Assembly (NCBI RefSeq): GCF_000759955.1
Contig: NZ_JNAL01000010.1
Coordinates: 1 to 64,000, forward strand
From: Prochlorococcus marinus str. MIT 9201
GTDB taxonomy: Bacteria > Cyanobacteriota > Cyanobacteriia > PCC-6307 > Cyanobiaceae
DNA: 64,000 bases
Direction of reading: 5' to 3'
A program made the position numbers and the translations under genes. The notes beneath the pieces are model-generated. The model searched no databases, was not told where the DNA came from, and worked only from the letters and a program-made list of their open reading frames with translations. This document shows positions 55,329-64,000 of the stretch, piece after piece (within the stretch, counting starts at the first letter, position 1; every line of letters begins with the position of its first letter).

Positions 55329-55982
55329 ATGTCTATAGGAATTTTAGGAAAGAAATTGGGGATGTCCCAACTTTTCGACGGCAATGGTAATTCAGTACCA
55401 GTTACTCTTATCGAGGCAGGACCTTGCCGTGTTACTCAATTGAAAACAAGCGCTTTGGATGGTTACACTGCTGTTCAGATAGGTTATGGCTTGTCTAAAG
55501 AGAAGCATATAAGTAAACCTGAAAAGGGACATTTGTTGAAATCAGGCAAAGAACTTTTAAAGCATTTGAAAGAATATAGGGTTGAAGAAACTTCATCTTA
55601 TGAAATCGGAAATCAAATAACTGTAAAAAACTTTGAGGTTGGTCAAAAAGTTGATATTAGTGGAAAATCTATGGGAAGAGGTTTTGCTGGTTACCAGAAA
55701 AGACATGGTTTTAGCAGAGGTCCTATGAGTCATGGTTCAAAAAATCATAGAGCACCTGGATCTACAGGAGCAGGAACAACTCCAGGTAGAATTTATCCTG
55801 GAAAAAGAATGGCAGGAAGATACGGCGGAAAACAGATTACTACTAAAGGGTTGTTAGTTCTAAAAATTGATGATCAGAAAAATTTGCTTGTAGTTAAGGG
55901 TTCAGTCCCAGGGAAGCCAGGTTCAATTGTCAATATTAAGCCAAACAATGCTGTAGGCAAAAAAGGAGGTGAAAAATCATGA
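55329..55982 (+). CDS. rplC: 50S ribosomal protein L3
   Basis: Early-assembly 23S-binding protein near the peptidyl-transferase centre. The frame extends upstream to a TTG at 55293, but the family begins [16 protein letters not shown], so I take the ATG at 55329 (217 residues). The signature [20 protein letters not shown] with [20 protein letters not shown] is intact (residues about 122-161). It is the first gene of the operon; rpsJ is not upstream, as in other cyanobacteria. Overlaps rplD by 4 nt (ATGA). Confidence 0.98.
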   Translation: MSIGILGKKLGMSQLFDGNGNSVPVTLIEAGPCRVTQLKTSALDGYTAVQIGYGLSKEKHISKPEKGHLLKSGKELLKHLKEYRVEETSSYEIGNQITVKNFEVGQKVDISGKSMGRGFAGYQKRHGFSRGPMSHGSKNHRAPGSTGAGTTPGRIYPGKRMAGRYGGKQITTKGLLVLKIDDQKNLLVVKGSVPGKPGSIVNIKPNNAVGKKGGEKS

Positions 55983-56611
55983 CAACACTCGAAACTCTTA
56001 AGTGGGATGGTAAAAAATCCGGCAAAGTTACACTTGATTTAGCAGTTGCTAAAGAAACTTCTTCGTCAGACTTAATCCATAGAGCAGTACTTAGGCAGCT
56101 TGCAAACAAAAGGCAAGGGACAGCATCAACTTTGACAAGATCTGAAGTGCGTGGGGGTGGAAGAAAGCCATACAAACAGAAAGGTACAGGAAGAGCCCGT
56201 CAAGGATCAATAAGGACACCCTTAAGACCTGGCGGTGGAATTATTTTTGGACCGAAGCCACGTTCTTATAATCTTGATATGAATCGTAAGGAACGTAGAT
56301 TAGCTCTTAGAACAGCACTTATGTCCAGAGTATCTGATATGAAGGCTGTTGAAGATTTTGGATCTACTCTTAAGCAGCCTAAAACAAGTGAAATTATTAA
56401 TGGCCTTGCTCGATTAGGTATACAAAAAACTGAAAAAGTTTTGGTTATTCTTGATAGTCCGCCCGATGTTATAAAAAAATCAATTAATAATATTGAAAAA
56501 GTAAAGTTAATCGCTGCCGATCAATTAAATGTTTTTGATATTCTTAATGCCAATAAATTGGTAATAGGTCAATCTGCGATAAATAAAATTCAGGAGGTTT
56601 ATGCATCATGA
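55979..56611 (+). CDS. rplD: 50S ribosomal protein L4
   Basis: Binds 23S rRNA and lines the exit tunnel; in E. coli L4 also represses the S10 operon. The 210-residue protein shows the conserved loop [22 protein letters not shown] (about 59-80) and [22 protein letters not shown] (about 94-115). A strong AAAGGAGGTGAAAA ribosome-binding site precedes the ATG, and start and stop codons overlap those of its neighbours (ATGA both sides). Confidence 0.98.
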   Translation: MTTLETLKWDGKKSGKVTLDLAVAKETSSSDLIHRAVLRQLANKRQGTASTLTRSEVRGGGRKPYKQKGTGRARQGSIRTPLRPGGGIIFGPKPRSYNLDMNRKERRLALRTALMSRVSDMKAVEDFGSTLKQPKTSEIINGLARLGIQKTEKVLVILDSPPDVIKKSINNIEKVKLIAADQLNVFDILNANKLVIGQSAINKIQEVYAS

Positions 56612-56910
56612 TTAAATTATTCGATTCTCGTTTAGCCGATGTAATACGAAAGCCAGTTATTACTGAGAAAGCTACAAATGCACTAGATTTTAATCAATAT
56701 ACTTTTGAAGTAGATCATAGAGCGGCAAAACCACAAATAAAGGCAGCTATTGAAGCCTTATTCGGTGTTAAAGTCATAGGAGTTAATACTATGAATCCTC
56801 CTAGGAGATCAAGACGAGTCGGGAAATTTTCCGGTAAACGTTCTCAGGTCAAAAAGGCAATTGTTCGTCTTGCTGAAGGAGACAAAATCCAACTATTTCC
56901 AGAATCTTAA
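56608..56910 (+). CDS. rplW: 50S ribosomal protein L23
   Basis: Exit-tunnel protein that docks trigger factor and SRP. 100 residues, beginning [22 protein letters not shown], with [20 protein letters not shown] and the tail [20 protein letters not shown]-like basic loop. GGAGG lies before the start; the ATG overlaps the rplD stop by 4 nt, suggesting translational coupling. Confidence 0.97.
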   Translation: MIKLFDSRLADVIRKPVITEKATNALDFNQYTFEVDHRAAKPQIKAAIEALFGVKVIGVNTMNPPRRSRRVGKFSGKRSQVKKAIVRLAEGDKIQLFPES

Positions 56911-56922
56911 GGAGTTTTAATC

Positions 56923-57786
56923 ATGGCAATTCGTAAATTTAAACCTTATACACCTGGCACTAGGCAGAGAGTAGTTACTGATTTTAGTGAAATAACAAGT
57001 GCAAAACCTGAAAGATCACTAATAGTTTCAAAACATAGAGTGAAAGGCAGGAATAATCGTGGAGTTATTACTTGTCGTCATCGTGGAGGTGGTCACAAAA
57101 GGCAATATAGATTAGTTGATTTCAGAAGAGATAAAAGAAATATTAATGCTAAAGTTGCAGCTATACACTACGATCCTCATAGAAATGCAAGATTGGCACT
57201 CTTATTCTACGAAGATGGAGAGAAAAGATACATTATTGCCCCAGCTGGAGTAAAAGTCGGCCAAAATGTCATATCTGGAGAAAATGTTCCAATTGAAGAT
57301 GGAAATTCAATGCCACTCTCTGTTATGCCATTAGGCTCTAGTGTTCATTGTGTAGAGTTATATGCAGGAAGAGGTGCTCAGATGGTTAGATCTGCAGGGG
57401 CGAGTGCTCAAGTTATGGCAAAAGAGGGAGATTATGTTGCTTTAAAACTCCCGTCTACTGAGGTAAGGCTTGTTAGAAAAGAATGTTACGCAACTCTTGG
57501 AGAAGTAGGTAATTCAGAAATAAGAAATACTAGCTTAGGAAAAGCAGGAAGAAGAAGGTGGCTCGGAAGAAGGCCTCAAGTCAGAGGAAGTGTAATGAAC
57601 CCATGTGATCATCCACATGGAGGAGGAGAGGGAAAAGCACCAATTGGTAGAGCCGGGCCTGTTACTCCATGGGGTAAACCAGCTCTTGGGTTAAAGACGC
57701 GTAAAAAGAACAAACCAAGTAATAAATTAGTAGTTCGAAGGCGTCGTCGCGTTTCTAAGAGGAGTAGAGGAGGAAGAGACTCTTGA
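56923..57786 (+). CDS. rplB: 50S ribosomal protein L2
   Basis: Core peptidyl-transferase-region protein. 287 residues: [15 protein letters not shown] at the N-terminus, [19 protein letters not shown], and the conserved C-terminal [20 protein letters not shown] with the essential histidine (about residue 229). AAGGAG lies 8-9 nt before the ATG. It is 12 nt after rplW. Confidence 0.98.
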   Translation: MAIRKFKPYTPGTRQRVVTDFSEITSAKPERSLIVSKHRVKGRNNRGVITCRHRGGGHKRQYRLVDFRRDKRNINAKVAAIHYDPHRNARLALLFYEDGEKRYIIAPAGVKVGQNVISGENVPIEDGNSMPLSVMPLGSSVHCVELYAGRGAQMVRSAGASAQVMAKEGDYVALKLPSTEVRLVRKECYATLGEVGNSEIRNTSLGKAGRRRWLGRRPQVRGSVMNPCDHPHGGGEGKAPIGRAGPVTPWGKPALGLKTRKKNKPSNKLVVRRRRRVSKRSRGGRDS

Positions 57787-57823
57787 TTACTTCAATTTTT
57801 AATTTCATTTCTATTTTATAAAC

Positions 57824-58102
57824 ATGGGACGTTCACTTAAAAAAGGACCTTTTATAGCTGATAGCTTGCTCAAAAAGGTAGAAAAACAAAATACTAATAA
57901 TGACAAGTCTGTTATTAAAACTTGGTCTAGAGCCTCTACGATTCTACCTGTAATGATTGGCCACACAATCGCAGTGCATAATGGCAAGACCCATATTCCT
58001 GTATTTATAACTGAACAAATGATTGGCCATAAACTAGGGGAATTTGCTCCTACACGCACTTACCGTGGTCACATAAGAGATAAGAAAGGAGCAAAATCAT
58101 GA
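57824..58102 (+). CDS. rpsS: 30S ribosomal protein S19
   Basis: 16S-head protein; partner of RimM encoded at 7.3 kb. 92 residues: [20 protein letters not shown] at the N-terminus and [20 protein letters not shown] at the C-terminus. It follows rplB by 37 nt and overlaps rplV by 4 nt. Confidence 0.98.
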   Translation: MGRSLKKGPFIADSLLKKVEKQNTNNDKSVIKTWSRASTILPVMIGHTIAVHNGKTHIPVFITEQMIGHKLGEFAPTRTYRGHIRDKKGAKS

Positions 58103-58485
58103 CAAAAACACCTGAAACAACAAAAACAGCAATCGCGCATGGAAACTATGTTCGAGGATCAGCTTCTAAAGTCAGAAGAGTTTTGGATCAAATTAGGGGT
58201 CGGTCTTACAGAGACGCATTGATCATGTTGGAATTTATGCCTTACAGATCTACTGATCCAATTACTAAAGTTCTGAGATCTGCAGTTGCTAATGCAGAGC
58301 ATAATCTTGGAATGGATCCATCTACCTTAGTTATTTCCTCTGCATGGGCTAATAGTGGTCCAGTAATGAAAAGGTATAGACCTAGAGCTCAAGGTAGGGC
58401 TTTTTCTATCAAAAAACAGACTTGCCATATTAGTATTTCTGTTGAATCTGTTACTACTGAAACTAATGCGGAGGTACAAAATTAA
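58099..58485 (+). CDS. rplV: 50S ribosomal protein L22
   Basis: Exit-tunnel protein. 128 residues: [42 protein letters not shown] and the tunnel beta-hairpin with [35 protein letters not shown] precedes the start. It overlaps rpsS upstream (ATGA) and rpsC downstream (TAATG). Confidence 0.97.
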   Translation: MTKTPETTKTAIAHGNYVRGSASKVRRVLDQIRGRSYRDALIMLEFMPYRSTDPITKVLRSAVANAEHNLGMDPSTLVISSAWANSGPVMKRYRPRAQGRAFSIKKQTCHISISVESVTTETNAEVQN

Positions 58486-59216
58486 TGGGACATAAAATAC
58501 ATCCATCTGGACTAAGATTAGGAATTACCCAAGAGCATCGCTCCAAATGGTTCGCCACTTCTAAGACATATCCAATTCTTCTCCAAGAAGATTTTAAAAT
58601 TCGTTCTTTCATTCAGAAAAAATATGGAGCAGCAGGAATTAGCGATGTATTAATTGCAAGAAAAGCTGATCAACTTGAACTTGAATTAAAAACAGCAAGA
58701 CCAGGTGTGATTGTAGGAAGACAAGGAAGTGGTATTGAAGAATTAAGATCTGGAATTCAAAAAACCATAGGGGATAGAACAAGACAAGTAAGAATAAATG
58801 TAGTTGAAGTTGAACGCGTTGATGCTGATGCTTTTTTACTGGCTGAATATATTGCACAACAACTTGAAAAAAGAGTTGCCTTTAGAAGGACTATAAGGAT
58901 GGCCTTGCAAAGGGCCCAAAGAGCTGGAGTCTTAGGCCTCAAAATACAAGTAGGCGGAAGGTTAAATGGCGCTGAAATTGCCAGAACTGAATGGACTAGA
59001 GAAGGTAGAGTTCCTTTACATACTTTGAGAGCCGAAATTGATTATGCAACACGTGAAGCTAATACAACTTACGGTGTTTTAGGCATTAAAGTTTGGGTTT
59101 TCAAAGGTGAAGTCCTACCTAAAGAGGAACAAAATATCCCTGTGGGTGCGAGCCCTAAAAGGAAAGCTAATAGAAGACCTCAACAATTTGAGGATCGTTC
59201 AAATGAGAATTCATAG
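58485..59216 (+). CDS. rpsC: 30S ribosomal protein S3
   Basis: mRNA-entry-channel protein with helicase role. 243 residues: [22 protein letters not shown]-domain [20 protein letters not shown] (about 74-93), and the C-terminal [20 protein letters not shown]. The C-terminal tail ([16 protein letters not shown]) is hydrophilic. Translationally coupled to rplV. Confidence 0.98.
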   Translation: MGHKIHPSGLRLGITQEHRSKWFATSKTYPILLQEDFKIRSFIQKKYGAAGISDVLIARKADQLELELKTARPGVIVGRQGSGIEELRSGIQKTIGDRTRQVRINVVEVERVDADAFLLAEYIAQQLEKRVAFRRTIRMALQRAQRAGVLGLKIQVGGRLNGAEIARTEWTREGRVPLHTLRAEIDYATREANTTYGVLGIKVWVFKGEVLPKEEQNIPVGASPKRKANRRPQQFEDRSNENS

Positions 59217-59227
59217 GAGGTATAAAA

Positions 59228-59707
59228 ATGCTTAGTCCAAAACGTACTAAATTCCGTAAACAACATAGAGGCAGAATGAGGGGGGTAGCCTCTAAAGGAA
59301 ATACTATTGCATTCGGTCAATTTGCTCTCCAAGCTCAAGACTGTGGATGGGTAACTGCACGTCAGATTGAAGCCAGTAGAAGAGCTATGACAAGATATAT
59401 CAAGCGTGGCGGTCAAATCTGGATAAGAATATTTCCTGATAAACCTGTAACTATGAGACCTGCTGAAACTAGAATGGGTTCTGGTAAAGGTAATCCAGAG
59501 TTTTGGGTCGCAGTTGTAAAACCCGGAAGAATACTTTTTGAAATGGGTGGTGAGGATATTACTGAGGAAACTGCTAAGGAAGCTATGCGTTTGGCTCAAT
59601 ACAAACTTCCTGTAAAAACTAAATTCATCTCCATTGATAAAAATGTAGAGAATTCCTCCAAAGAAAATTTAAATATTAAAAAATCTCAAGAGGAGGTTAA
59701 ACAATGA
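59228..59707 (+). CDS. rplP: 50S ribosomal protein L16
   Basis: A-site-region protein. 159 residues: [40 protein letters not shown] and the [19 protein letters not shown] block. It is longer than the usual about 137-140 residues, with an extra acidic C-terminal tail ([18 protein letters not shown]). GGAGGTATAAAA precedes the ATG. It overlaps rpmC by 4 nt. Confidence 0.97.
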   Translation: MLSPKRTKFRKQHRGRMRGVASKGNTIAFGQFALQAQDCGWVTARQIEASRRAMTRYIKRGGQIWIRIFPDKPVTMRPAETRMGSGKGNPEFWVAVVKPGRILFEMGGEDITEETAKEAMRLAQYKLPVKTKFISIDKNVENSSKENLNIKKSQEEVKQ

Positions 59708-59922
59708 AAAACTCAGAGTCTCTTAAAGAATTTAAAAAATTAAATTCTGATCAAATTACTGAAAAGATTGACCAATTACGAAAAGATCTTTTTGATTTGA
59801 GATTCAAGCAAGCTACGAGACAGCTCAATGAAACTCATAAATTTAAAATTATTAAGAAACAAGTTGCTCAATTACTAACTCTCAGTAAGAGTCAATCTGC
59901 TTCTAAAACTACTTCTGATTAA
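59704..59922 (+). CDS. rpmC: 50S ribosomal protein L29
   Basis: Small two-helix tunnel-exit protein, 72 residues: [20 protein letters not shown] and [20 protein letters not shown] with the conserved LRFQ-like core. A good GGAGG precedes the ATG, which overlaps the rplP stop. Confidence 0.95.
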   Translation: MKNSESLKEFKKLNSDQITEKIDQLRKDLFDLRFKQATRQLNETHKFKIIKKQVAQLLTLSKSQSASKTTSD

Positions 59923-59931
59923 TTATTAGTT

Positions 59932-60198
59932 ATGGCACTTAAAGAAAGAATTGGTACTGTTGTTAGCGACAAAATGGATAAAACGGTTGTTGTTGCCGTT
60001 ATTAACAGATATCCACATCCTACTTATAAAAAAATTGTAAGTAGAACTTCACGATACAAGGCTCATGACCCCGAAAATACATGTGTTTTGGGTGATCGAG
60101 TTAAAATTAGAGAAACTAGACCGCTTAGCTCTCATAAGAGATGGGCAATAGAAGAGATTCTTAATAAAAAAAGTCAGGCTAAGGAGGTTAAAAAATGA
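59932..60198 (+). CDS. rpsQ: 30S ribosomal protein S17
   Basis: Primary 16S-binding OB-fold protein, 88 residues: [40 protein letters not shown] and [16 protein letters not shown] are all diagnostic. It follows rpmC by 9 nt and overlaps rplN by 4 nt. Confidence 0.97.
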
Positions 60199-60560
60199 TT
60201 CAACAAGAAACTTATTTAACAGTTGCTGATAATAGCGGAGCGAAAAGACTCCAATGTATTAGGGTCTTGGGTTCTAATAGAAGATACGCACATGTTGGAG
60301 ATGTAATTGTAGCAACTGTTAAAGATGCTCTTCCAAATATGGGAGTTAAGAAATCTGAGGTTGTGAAAGCCGTCATTGTTAGAACAAAAGCAACATTAAG
60401 AAGAAATACTGGTAATTCAATCAGATTTGATGATAATGCTGCCGTTTTGATCAATGAGGATAAGAATCCTAAGGGTACTAGAGTTTTTGGTCCTGTAGCC
60501 AGAGAATTGCGGGATAAAAATTACACTAAAATTGTTTCTCTCGCTCCGGAGGTGATTTAA
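60195..60560 (+). CDS. rplN: 50S ribosomal protein L14
   Basis: Subunit-interface protein, 121 residues: [40 protein letters not shown] and [20 protein letters not shown] are diagnostic. AAGGAGG lies before the ATG. The rplX start codon follows directly after the stop. Confidence 0.98.
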
Positions 60561-60917
60561 ATGTTGGATTCATTAAAACAAAAGAAGAATTTGCAAAGAA
60601 TAAAAATGAGAATCAAAACTGGAGATTTAGTTAAGGTAATTAACGGAAAGGAAAAAGGTAAAACAGGAGAGGTGTTAAAAACTATCCCTCTTGAAAATAG
60701 AGTTGTTGTTAAAGGAATCAACCTTAGAACAAAACATGTAAAACCAACTCAGGAAGGTGAAACTGGAAGAATACTTACTGAAGAAGCATCTTTACATGCA
60801 TCAAATGTAATGTTCTTCTCAAAGGAAAAAAATCTTACAAGTAAGATTGAATACTTTATTGATAAAGAGGGAGTTAAGAAAAGAAGACTTAAAAAAACTG
60901 GTGAAGTAATTGATTAA
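60561..60917 (+). CDS. rplX: 50S ribosomal protein L24
   Basis: Assembly initiator for the 50S subunit, KOW domain. 118 residues: the KOW segment is [20 protein letters not shown] (about 17-36) and the middle has [20 protein letters not shown]. The ATG at 60561 is supported by a GGAGGTGATTTAA ribosome-binding site; it adds about 15 basic residues ahead of the family core, which would otherwise start at MRIKTGD (60606). Confidence 0.96.
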   Translation: MLDSLKQKKNLQRIKMRIKTGDLVKVINGKEKGKTGEVLKTIPLENRVVVKGINLRTKHVKPTQEGETGRILTEEASLHASNVMFFSKEKNLTSKIEYFIDKEGVKKRRLKKTGEVID

Positions 60918-60958
60918 TTTTTCATCAGAAACCAGATTTAAACTTTTTCTAATTTATC

Positions 60959-60980
60959 AATTCTGACAAAGACCAGAATT
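60959..60980 (+). promoter_or_regulatory. Hairpin in the only sizeable gap of the ribosomal operon, before rplE
   Basis: AATTCTG (60959-60965) pairs with CAGAATT (60974-60980), 7 bp with an 8-nt loop, followed by nine A residues and the rplE start 11 nt later. The 74-nt gap is much larger than the other gaps in the operon, so the stem could be a regulatory, processing or weak attenuation element. Confidence 0.4.
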
Positions 60981-60991
60981 AAAAAAAAATT

Positions 60992-61531
60992 ATGACTCTA
61001 AAAAATCGCTACAAAGAATCAATTAGACCAAAGCTTTTAAAGGAACTTGGTCTTAAAAATATTCATCAAGTACCTAAAGTTGTCAAAGTCAACGTTAATA
61101 GAGGTCTTGGTGAAGCTGCTTCAAATTCAAAAGCTTTAGAGGCTTCTTTAAATGAAATGGCAACTATAACAGGACAAAAGGCCTTAGTAACTAGGGCCAA
61201 AAAAGCCATCGCGGGTTTTAAAATTCGAGAGGGTATGCCAATTGGTTGTACTGTAACTTTGAGAGGTGACAGGATGTATTCTTTTTTAGAGAGATTTATA
61301 AATCTAGCTTTACCAAGAATAAGAGACTTTAGAGGAGTTAATCCAAAAAGTTTTGATGGGAGAGGTAATTACACCGTTGGAGTGAAAGAGCAATTAATTT
61401 TTCCTGAAATCTCTTTTGATAAGATAGATTCAATAAGAGGTATGGATATAACTATTGTCACTAGTGCGAGATCAGATCAAGAAGGTAAAGCTCTATTGCA
61501 AGAGCTAGGTATGCCTTTTAGTAAGAATTAA
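60992..61531 (+). CDS. rplE: 50S ribosomal protein L5
   Basis: 5S rRNA-binding central-protuberance protein. 179 residues: [60 protein letters not shown] and [20 protein letters not shown] are diagnostic. It follows rplX after a 74-nt gap that holds a hairpin. Confidence 0.98.
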   Translation: MTLKNRYKESIRPKLLKELGLKNIHQVPKVVKVNVNRGLGEAASNSKALEASLNEMATITGQKALVTRAKKAIAGFKIREGMPIGCTVTLRGDRMYSFLERFINLALPRIRDFRGVNPKSFDGRGNYTVGVKEQLIFPEISFDKIDSIRGMDITIVTSARSDQEGKALLQELGMPFSKN

Positions 61532-61540
61532 ATTAAAACT

Positions 61541-61942
61541 ATGTCAAATCACGATCCTATTTCAGATATGCTTACTCGAATTAGAAATGCGAGTCAGAAA
61601 AAGCATACAACCACAACAATCCCAGGTTCAAAAATGTCCTTAAGTATTGCAAAAGTACTTCAAAAAGAGGGTTTCATTTCTGACATTAACGAGGAAGGTG
61701 AAGGCTATAAATCACAAATAATACTTGGTCTGAAATATAGTGGTAAGAATAAATTCCCTACTATTCGATCCATGCAAAGAGTTAGTAAACCTGGGTTGAG
61801 AATTTATAAAAACACTAGAGCTTTACCAAAAGTTCTTGGAGGCCTTGGAGTTGCTATCATATCTACCTCTAAAGGTGTCATGAGTGATCGTGATGCCAGG
61901 AAGCAAGGTATTGGTGGTGAAGTTCTTTGCTATGTTTATTAA
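61541..61942 (+). CDS. rpsH: 30S ribosomal protein S8
   Basis: Primary 16S-binding protein; in E. coli it also represses the spc operon. 133 residues: [20 protein letters not shown] at the N-terminus and the C-terminal [20 protein letters not shown] with EVLCYVY are diagnostic. It follows rplE by 9 nt. Confidence 0.98.
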   Translation: MSNHDPISDMLTRIRNASQKKHTTTTIPGSKMSLSIAKVLQKEGFISDINEEGEGYKSQIILGLKYSGKNKFPTIRSMQRVSKPGLRIYKNTRALPKVLGGLGVAIISTSKGVMSDRDARKQGIGGEVLCYVY

Positions 61943-61954
61943 GGAGGATTAATC

Positions 61955-62494
61955 ATGTCACGAATTGGAAAAACACCAGTACTGATCCCAGATAAGGTAA
62001 CGGTTGATTTTGATGGATTAACAGTTACAGTTAAAGGCCCTAAGGGTGAGTTAAAGCGTCAGATGCCGGAGGGAGTTAGTTTTGATAAAAAAGATAATTC
62101 CGTTGTCGTAATTCCTACTACTACTAAAATATTCTCAAGGCAAAGACATGGGTTATGTAGAGCCTTAATTGCAAATATGGTTGAAGGGGTTAGTCAAGGT
62201 TTTTCAAAAAAACTGGAAATTGTAGGCGTTGGTTCCAGAGCACAAGTAAAAGGTAAAAATCTAGTTGTTAGTGCAGGATATAGTCATCCTGTAGAAATGA
62301 TCCCCCCTGATGGTATAACATACAAAGTTGAGAGTAATACAAACGTTACCGTATCTGGAATTGATAAGGAAATTGTTGGCAATGAAGCAGCAAAAATCAG
62401 ATCAATTAGACCTCCAGAACCATACAAAGGTAAAGGAATTAAATACCATGATGAGAGAATTCTCAGAAAAGCTGGTAAATCTGGCAAAAAATAA
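61955..62494 (+). CDS. rplF: 50S ribosomal protein L6
   Basis: 23S-binding protein near the factor-binding site. 179 residues: [39 protein letters not shown] and the C-terminal signature [20 protein letters not shown] are diagnostic. AAGGAGG lies before the start. It follows rpsH by 12 nt. Confidence 0.98.
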   Translation: MSRIGKTPVLIPDKVTVDFDGLTVTVKGPKGELKRQMPEGVSFDKKDNSVVVIPTTTKIFSRQRHGLCRALIANMVEGVSQGFSKKLEIVGVGSRAQVKGKNLVVSAGYSHPVEMIPPDGITYKVESNTNVTVSGIDKEIVGNEAAKIRSIRPPEPYKGKGIKYHDERILRKAGKSGKK

Positions 62495-62508
62495 TTCCAA
62501 TTAAAAAA

Positions 62509-62877
62509 ATGACCAAACTTTCCAGGAAATTACAAACCCAAAAAAGACATAGAAGATTAAGGAGATTCTTAATTGGCGATACAACTCGTCCAAGATTGTC
62601 TGTTTTTCGCTCTAATAACCATATTTATGCCCAGGTTATAGATGATAGCGCTCAAAAAACTATTTGCTCAGCTTCAACTGTTGATAAAGAACTAAGAGAA
62701 AAATCTGAAAAATTACCTTCTGATTGTAATTCTTCTACTATTGTTGGAAAATTATTAGCAAAGAGAGCGATAAAAAAAGGTATTAAGCAAGTAATTTTTG
62801 ACCGTGGAGGTAATTTATATCACGGTAGAGTTAAGGCGCTTGCTGACGCTGCTCGTGAAGCTGGCCTAGAATTCTAA
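62509..62877 (+). CDS. rplR: 50S ribosomal protein L18
   Basis: 5S rRNA-binding protein, 122 residues: [20 protein letters not shown] (about 26-45) and [20 protein letters not shown] at the C-terminus are diagnostic. The N-terminus is strongly basic ([19 protein letters not shown]). It follows rplF by 14 nt. Confidence 0.97.
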   Translation: MTKLSRKLQTQKRHRRLRRFLIGDTTRPRLSVFRSNNHIYAQVIDDSAQKTICSASTVDKELREKSEKLPSDCNSSTIVGKLLAKRAIKKGIKQVIFDRGGNLYHGRVKALADAAREAGLEF

Positions 62878-62892
62878 CTTTTTATTTTTACT

Positions 62893-63513
62893 ATGACTGA
62901 CACCCCAACAAAACAAGAAATTAAATCTAAGAACGATAACGTTCCTGGAACTATGCCCGTGGAACAAAAAAAGAATAATCGTAATGATCGAAAAAGAAAT
63001 AGAAGAGGTGATTCGAAAAATCAAGAGAGAGATTCTGATTGGCAAGAGAGAGTTGTTCAAATTCGACGAGTTTCTAAAACTGTTAAGGGTGGAAAAAAAA
63101 TGAGTTTTAGAGCAATTGTTGTAGTAGGTAATGAGAAAGGTCAAGTTGGAGTTGGTGTTGGAAAAGCTGGAGATGTGATTGGTGCTGTAAGAAAGGGAGT
63201 TTCAGATGGTAAAAAGAATCTTGTTAGGGTTCCCTTAACTCCAAATAACTCAATACCAACTTTATCTAAAGGTCGAGATGGTGCGGCAAATGTCCTAATT
63301 AGACCAGCTGCCCCAGGTACAGGCGTAATTGCTGGTGGTTCAATAAGAACAGTTTTAGAGTTAGCGGGTATAAAAAATGTCTTAGCAAAAAGATTGGGTA
63401 GTAAAACACCCTTGAATAATGCAAGAGCTGCTATGGTAGCTCTTTCTCAATTAAGAACCCACAAATCTGCTTCAAGGGAGAGAGGCATCTCACTTGAACA
63501 GCTTTATTCTTGA
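62893..63513 (+). CDS. rpsE: 30S ribosomal protein S5
   Basis: Accuracy and mRNA-unwinding protein. 206 residues, with an about 50-residue charged N-terminal extension ([20 protein letters not shown]) ahead of the S5 domain [40 protein letters not shown] and the C-terminal [20 protein letters not shown]. The extension is unlike E. coli S5 but common in cyanobacteria. It is 15 nt after rplR. Confidence 0.97.
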   Translation: MTDTPTKQEIKSKNDNVPGTMPVEQKKNNRNDRKRNRRGDSKNQERDSDWQERVVQIRRVSKTVKGGKKMSFRAIVVVGNEKGQVGVGVGKAGDVIGAVRKGVSDGKKNLVRVPLTPNNSIPTLSKGRDGAANVLIRPAAPGTGVIAGGSIRTVLELAGIKNVLAKRLGSKTPLNNARAAMVALSQLRTHKSASRERGISLEQLYS

Positions 63514-63518
63514 AAATT

Positions 63519-63977
63519 ATGACTTCAACATTAAATACACTTAAATCAAACTCAGGCTCTAGAAAGAAAAAATTAAGAAAGGGTAGAGGTATTTCTGCAG
63601 GGCAGGGTGCTTCATGTGGTTTTGGCATGAGAGGGCAAAAGTCGCGTTCTGGAAGACCTACACGTCCAGGTTTTGAAGGTGGACAAATGCCTTTGTATAG
63701 GAGAGTTCCAAAATTAAAGCACTTTGAAATTATTAATCAAAAAAACTTTTCGATAATAAATTTAGATAAACTAAATGATTTTAAAGATAATGATACTGTT
63801 AGCTTGGACTCACTAGTTAAGAAAGGATTGATCTTTAAGCCAAAATTCCCATTAAAAATTCTTGGTAATGGAAAAGTTAATGTTAAGTTAACAGTACAAG
63901 CTCATGCATTCACAAAAGTTGCAAAACAAAAAATTGAGGATGCTGGTGGATCTTGCGAGCTTATAAATAGTAAATAA
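63519..63977 (+). CDS. rplO: 50S ribosomal protein L15
   Basis: Late-assembly 23S-binding protein. The frame is open from a TTG at 63510, but the ATG at 63519 ([20 protein letters not shown], 152 residues) is a more normal start, 5 nt after the rpsE stop. [20 protein letters not shown] and [20 protein letters not shown] are diagnostic. The protein ends at 63977; only 23 nt follow, and secY is expected beyond the window. Confidence 0.96.
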   Translation: MTSTLNTLKSNSGSRKKKLRKGRGISAGQGASCGFGMRGQKSRSGRPTRPGFEGGQMPLYRRVPKLKHFEIINQKNFSIINLDKLNDFKDNDTVSLDSLVKKGLIFKPKFPLKILGNGKVNVKLTVQAHAFTKVAKQKIEDAGGSCELINSK

Positions 63978-64000
63978 ATTTATTCAAAAATTTAGTTTAG

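Overview
The window is a dense, very AT-rich stretch of chromosome from a marine picocyanobacterium, almost certainly a high-light-adapted Prochlorococcus. Supporting this are the photosystem I genes psaC and psaD, two NDH-1 subunits, ldpA, the ho1-pebA-pebB bilin genes kept without a visible phycobilisome locus, a PanC-Cmk fusion, a cyanobacterial-type glutamate-cysteine ligase, minimal intergenic space and few Shine-Dalgarno sites outside the ribosomal operon. Strain and clade cannot be fixed from the sequence alone. It reads as core genome: I see no insertion sequence, prophage, integrase, CRISPR array or island boundary.

Layout. 1-8 kb: the 3' part of thiC, then tktA, fabF and acpP on the minus strand, psaC and glmS on the plus strand, and rimM/ndhS. 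8-9.3 kb: rnc, the RNase P RNA gene rnpB and tRNA-Arg(CCU). 9.3-19 kb: two unknown proteins, glgP, a CPA2 antiporter, a co-directional hydrolase/mutarotase-like/sugar-acid-kinase-like trio, and icd. 19-25 kb: an unknown protein, then ho1-pebA-pebB, a low-molecular-weight phosphatase, panC-cmk and purM. 25-34 kb: small unknown proteins, tRNA-Cys antisense to the start of a LpxB-like open frame, an RNase D-like gene, a CCB2/CCB4-like membrane protein, hemF, mrp, a rodA/ftsW-family gene and a sensor-kinase-like gene. 34-41 kb: psaD, trpE, gshA, ppc, a GNAT-like gene and tRNA-Arg(CCG). 41-55 kb: recF, speD, a LarE-like gene, a tandem CobO-like protein, a MoeB-rhodanese protein, a CURT1/CAAD protein, a fructosamine-kinase-like gene, a CrtD-like oxidoreductase, tyrA, a degenerate DinG-like protein, recA with a LexA box, a HAD hydrolase, tRNA-Gln, ldpA and ndhN. 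55.3-64 kb: an 18-gene ribosomal protein operon from rplC to rplO in the order known for cyanobacteria (no rpsJ, rpsN or rpmD), expected to continue into secY beyond the window.

How the genes fit together: the region is mostly housekeeping. It covers carbon metabolism (transketolase, PEP carboxylase, isocitrate dehydrogenase, glycogen phosphorylase), photosynthetic electron flow (PsaC, PsaD, NdhS, NdhN), tetrapyrrole and bilin synthesis (HemF, Ho1, PebA, PebB), cofactors (ThiC, PanC, the CobO-like protein, MoeB), DNA repair (RecF, RecA) and translation. Genes are packed so tightly that converging genes share stop-codon hairpins and one diverging pair has only 4 nt between start codons.

I found no convincing wholly new multi-gene system. 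The most interesting items are single-locus oddities: a probable ATT start for recF; a MoeB-like protein lacking both zinc CxxC motifs; a histidine-kinase-like protein with an intact H-box but eroded ATP-binding boxes; a DinG-like protein without Walker A or DEAH; a two-copy CobO-like protein; an 18-bp perfect P3 helix in rnpB; and structured leaders at rplC and rplE.
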